From assembly GCF_029633865.1 (NCBI RefSeq), contig NC_079219.1, positions 16,213,810 to 16,277,809 of the forward strand: a DNA stretch of 64,000 nt, written 5' to 3'. Shown here piece by piece: positions 60,203 through 64,000 of this stretch. A model generated the notes under the pieces. The model saw only the letters and a program-made list of their open reading frames with translations, was not told the DNA's origin and ran no database searches. The position numbers and the translations under genes are program-made. Each line of letters begins with the position of its first letter. Position 1 is the first letter of the stretch. Source of the stretch: Lampris incognitus. Taxonomy: Eukaryota > Chordata > Actinopteri > Lampriformes > Lampridae.

Positions 60203-61640
60203 AGGTGGGGGTATGATGACGAAGCATTTTATCACATGTAGTTAATGTAAGAAAAAAAAGATGACAAGGTTGCAGGCGTAAAAATCGATACATTTTTCCC
60301 TACATAATGGAGATGGACGATAGGCAAACAACATAAGTGGGCACACTGGTAATTGTTGAGCTTCATTTTGCCCATCCACGTGGCTACGTTGTCTCCAAAT
60401 CAAGCCAGCAGCAATATCGTTTGCAGCCTCGCTTCATTTGGTGCGACATCAATGGAGGGTATAGAAGGAAATTTTTTATAGCTGGGCCATTGGTGTGCGT
60501 TGGTGCGTAAAGGGCGTTTGTAGGGCAGATTGGATGTGATAGACTGTGCGGGTAGCATGCGCCTTTGGGTGGCTACGTCGGATGCAGCATGAAACTTGCA
60601 TGTCACGTCGTTACAGCATACTGTCAATGATGACCAACGTGGAATTCAAGAAGGTTGTTGAAGTTGAATTAATTTTCCTTTTATTCTGCTGTTGCATGGA
60701 CTGAAAATAGCAGCCTATCAAAATACAGACTTAAAAGACAAATCGTTTGAATGAATATATGAGAAAGCGTGTATGATATGAGTAGGTGAACAGCTCTATT
60801 CAGGGTACCGTCCCTCCCCTCTCCACATGCCACCACACGTGTCTGACTGTGAAGGACTACGTGAGGCAGGATAAGTAGAGCAGTTTTATGGGAAATCCCT
60901 TAAAAGACGAAACTATGCTTATTATTTAACAAAGTAACCAACATAAGTCAAAAACGTATGGCACATATGTCGCCTTCTGTCATTAGCAAATCTGATTTCT
61001 TCACTCAAGCAAGGGTGGAAACGATGCTTGCCTGTGATCTTTTCCGCTTGGCCCTATCGAGAAATACACCGTTAAGTGAATTGGGGCTATATAAGGACAA
61101 GAAATACCACCCGGTCTTCTCGTCGCGCAATTTAACTGTTGGGATTAAAATTTCATAATTTCTCATATTTGCCATCGTGTCACATCTTTTGATTGAAGAC
61201 TTCGCCGTCCCGTCCCGTCTCAATACCGCCCTCATGTGGCATGAACGGTGTAACTAACCATCCATCAGTTATCCAAACCGCTTATCCCAATCGGAGTCGC
61301 TGGACCACCACCCCCGACCAGACCACCACCCCGACCAGACCCGCGACCCGAGTAACCATCAAATTGAATTAACACCGCTTCGAGGGAACACAGGCAAGGC
61401 AAGAAGAGCACCCTGGCTTTATTTGAACTCTGAATTTTGAAGGACCGCGATGAACATTTAGATTAACCTTTTTTTTTTTTGCTGTTAGATCACGAAAAAA
61501 TGAGCTGCTCAAAAACTTTAAAATAAAATTACAGATGATGATTTTTCAAACGGGCCGAGGATTATTGGGAATGTTTACAACAGTCAATGACGTTATAGGC
61601 GCCAATTTATTATCGCAGGGCCCACTCAGGAAAGGTTTAC
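60200..61640. other. Intergenic, no gene supported
   Basis: Short open frames only. CCCGACCAGACCACCACC is locally repeated near 61,300-61,340. Confidence 0.4.
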
Positions 61641-61659
61641 CTCTGGCGCCATCTGCTGG
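61641..61659 (-). promoter_or_regulatory. CTCF-like motif
   Basis: The minus strand reads CCAGCAGATGGCGCCAGAG, a very good match to the long CTCF motif. It directly precedes the large CT/CA microsatellite. Confidence 0.4.
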
Positions 61660-61661
61660 AA

Positions 61662-62055
<394 letters not shown>

Positions 62056-62056
62056 T

Positions 62057-62059
<3 letters not shown>

Positions 62060-62144
<85 letters not shown>

Positions 62145-62219
62145 AGATTTTTCTACCCTAATGAGGGACCAAATGTTAGGATTTGGGATAGAAAAACCAT
62201 TAGGATAGAAAAACCTGGT

Positions 62220-62255
<36 letters not shown>
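62060..62255. repeat. (GT)n, spacer and (CA)n
   Basis: About 42 GT units (62,060-62,143), an 80-bp spacer with two copies of TAGGATAGAAAAACC-like sequence, then about 16 CA units (62,223-62,255). Confidence 0.9.
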
Positions 62256-62857
62256 CACATACACACACATGCACACACATGCACACACACGTGCTTTTTC
62301 AAGTGAAATGAGCTCTCAGTGAGATCCACATTTTGAAGTTAAACTGAAATGAATGAATAAATAAATTAAAACTTGACATTTGATTTTTTTCCCAACTAAA
62401 CATTACAGAGCAGCCAACTGAAAAATTAACTCGAAAAGAAAAATTCCACCATGTACTGAACAAGTTGGCCAGGCTTTGCACTTCCCAGTTTACATTTGTT
62501 GTGGGCTCCTTTAGCATCTAATTTGGATGGGCTCAAACATGAGTAATGAGGTACACTTGTCAGAACCACACCAGCAAACCCTCTGAGACCCTAACAGTGG
62601 TACCTCTTAGGCATTCATGGTTGCCCCCCCCCCCAAGTCAAGGTTGGGAACAAGAGAAGTAAAACTTTTTTTTTTTTAAAAAGGACACAGACAGGCCAGC
62701 GTGGGGTGTTGCTTTATCACCGAAAGTCTTAGGTCCCATCTTGTCGGGTCTATGGGGGTGTTGCTGTGTGAATGCCATGGGTTGGATGCTGCTCCTTTCA
62801 GAGCTATCATCCAAAGCAACACATAACATTACAGCATCTCTGATATAGTCGCTGCAC

Positions 62858-63175
62858 CATTGCACTTTATCACCTAGCCTGTATAAGGTAAGGTGATAAT
62901 TGCACTTTATCACCTCACTTAATCACATTGCACTTTATCACCTCACCTGCATCACCTCACCTACTCTCTGATATAGTCTCTGCACCATTGCACTTTATCA
63001 CCACTGCACTTTATCACCTCACCTGTATAAGTCAATCCTTGTTTATATATCTGAAGATTGTTGTGTTGTAGTGTTGTTATTCTATGTCAAGTGCACTGAG
63101 AGAGTCACGAAACCTGAGTCAAATTCCATGCATGTATAAACCTATATGCCCAATAAACGTGATTCTGATTCTGAA
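62858..63175 (+). mobile_element. LINE 3' end with internal minisatellite
   Basis: CATTGCACTTTATCACCTCA is repeated about five times between 62,857 and 63,020, followed by a UTR ending AATAAACGTGATTCTGATTC and TGA, the tail repeat of a fish non-LTR element. Confidence 0.6.
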
Positions 63176-63179
63176 GACA

Positions 63180-64000
63180 GCCATCACTCTAAATCACAGC
63201 TGGATTGGGACCACTTTGAACTTTGCTGCTATTCCTGCTTGCCTGGTGAGTTTATAAATTAGCCCTGGTAGGGGTTCCTAAGCATCTGAGTGGAGGCCCT
63301 GAGAGAAAACCTCATATGTACAGTAAGGCCCTGTATTTGTCACAAGGCTTTTGAAAAGTGCAGCTGTCTTAGCTGTGTCACCACCCCTTTTGAGTATTTT
63401 CCGGAAACGTCCTCTTTGGGAATACAGCACAGCTCAGAGAGCACTCCTTACTGTCATAAAATGGGGCAGTAAAGCTTAAAATTATCATTACACTTGGCCC
63501 GACGATTATGTCCTGCTGAGTCTAGATGTCGCTGCTGTGAAGAAACTTTGTCGTAAAATATGGAGTCGTGCTTGCCAATGGATGGGAGGTTCTGGGGAAA
63601 CAGATGGAGCCAACTGTGCCAATTAATACCACTTAATGTTTCTTAGGGTAGAGGCTGAATCTCTGTTGGGATACACAGGAGACATGAGCTGTATGTTCCT
63701 GTGACTGTCTGTGGCCACTGGCTGGAATACAGCCCCTCTAATTAAACTGGTTTCCTGGACTTGAGCTGGAGCTGGAGCTGACTAACCCTTCTGGCTGATG
63801 GGCCACCTGGCAGTTTGTCCTGTGGCGTGCACGGACTGTGGATCGAGACTGGAGCCTCAAACAGCTTCACCAAGTGGGGACAGGGCGGAGGTAAGTCCCC
63901 AAATGTCCTGGAAGATTTGTGTCTGCTGCAGAAATGTGGAAGTGAAGAAGCCAATGGGTTATTATCCTCTCTCGCTGTCTCCAGGTCAAGGTGATGGTGT
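63180..64000. other. Right edge, no gene firmly supported
   Basis: A consensus donor GAGGTAAGTC occurs on the plus strand at about 63,890. Upstream is a GAGCTGGAGCTGGAGCTGA run and GC-rich sequence, so a 5' exon of a plus-strand gene extending beyond the window is possible. Reading frames do not resemble any family known to me. Confidence 0.25.

Overview
The window is teleost (ray-finned fish) nuclear DNA. The evidence is intron-containing genes with GT/AG junctions, tRNA-derived SINEs, fish-type Tc1, hAT, RTE, L2, Penelope and Ty3/gypsy elements, many (CA)n/(CT)n microsatellites, and a gapdhs-tmem147 gene pair. All annotation was done by eye from six-frame translation, splice motifs and recognised family motifs. 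No database search was run.

Three genes carry the region. tmem147 is on the minus strand (coding exons 12,490 down to 4,160; seven coding exons; 225 aa) and looks intact. gapdhs, the teleost GAPDH-2 type of glyceraldehyde-3-phosphate dehydrogenase, is on the minus strand (coding exons 45,339 down to 37,733; ten coding exons; 335 aa). It also looks intact, and a candidate TATA promoter with a non-coding first exon lies at about 59.82-59.93 kb, implying a first intron of about 14.4 kb. In mammals GAPDHS and TMEM147 are close tandem neighbours in this order. Here about 24 kb separates them, filled by a third gene and a thick layer of retroelements.

The third gene (plus strand, 15,930-22,615, ten exons, about 874 codons) is the most interesting locus. 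A CARF/ALS2CR8-type domain is followed by a Mutator-like (MULE) transposase core with a complete D/D/E set, a SWIM zinc finger, and a His/Pro-rich tail of 7-residue repeats. All ten exons join in compatible phases, as in a spliced host gene. One extra base in a run of eight C in exon 5 breaks the frame as given.

Layout: 0-1.6 kb, remnant of a ZNF862/KIAA1586-like hAT-derived gene split by a MITE and by an RTE insertion with a 19-bp target duplication. 1.7-3 kb, RTE, (CA)n and a LINE tail. 3.3-13.3 kb, tmem147 with intronic Tc1, LINE and SINE copies. 13.9-15.6 kb, RTE and repeats. 15.6-22.6 kb, the CARF-MULE-SWIM gene. 22.7-36 kb, a transposon graveyard: an inverted-repeat element, a gypsy element with gag and integrase but no RT, a SINE, a Penelope-like element, two tandem THAP-domain elements, a SINE, a hAT remnant, L2, and a second gypsy element. 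37.3-59.9 kb, gapdhs with SINEs and a BED-finger hAT element in its introns. 60-64 kb, intergenic microsatellites and LINE tails, with only a weak hint of another gene at the right edge.
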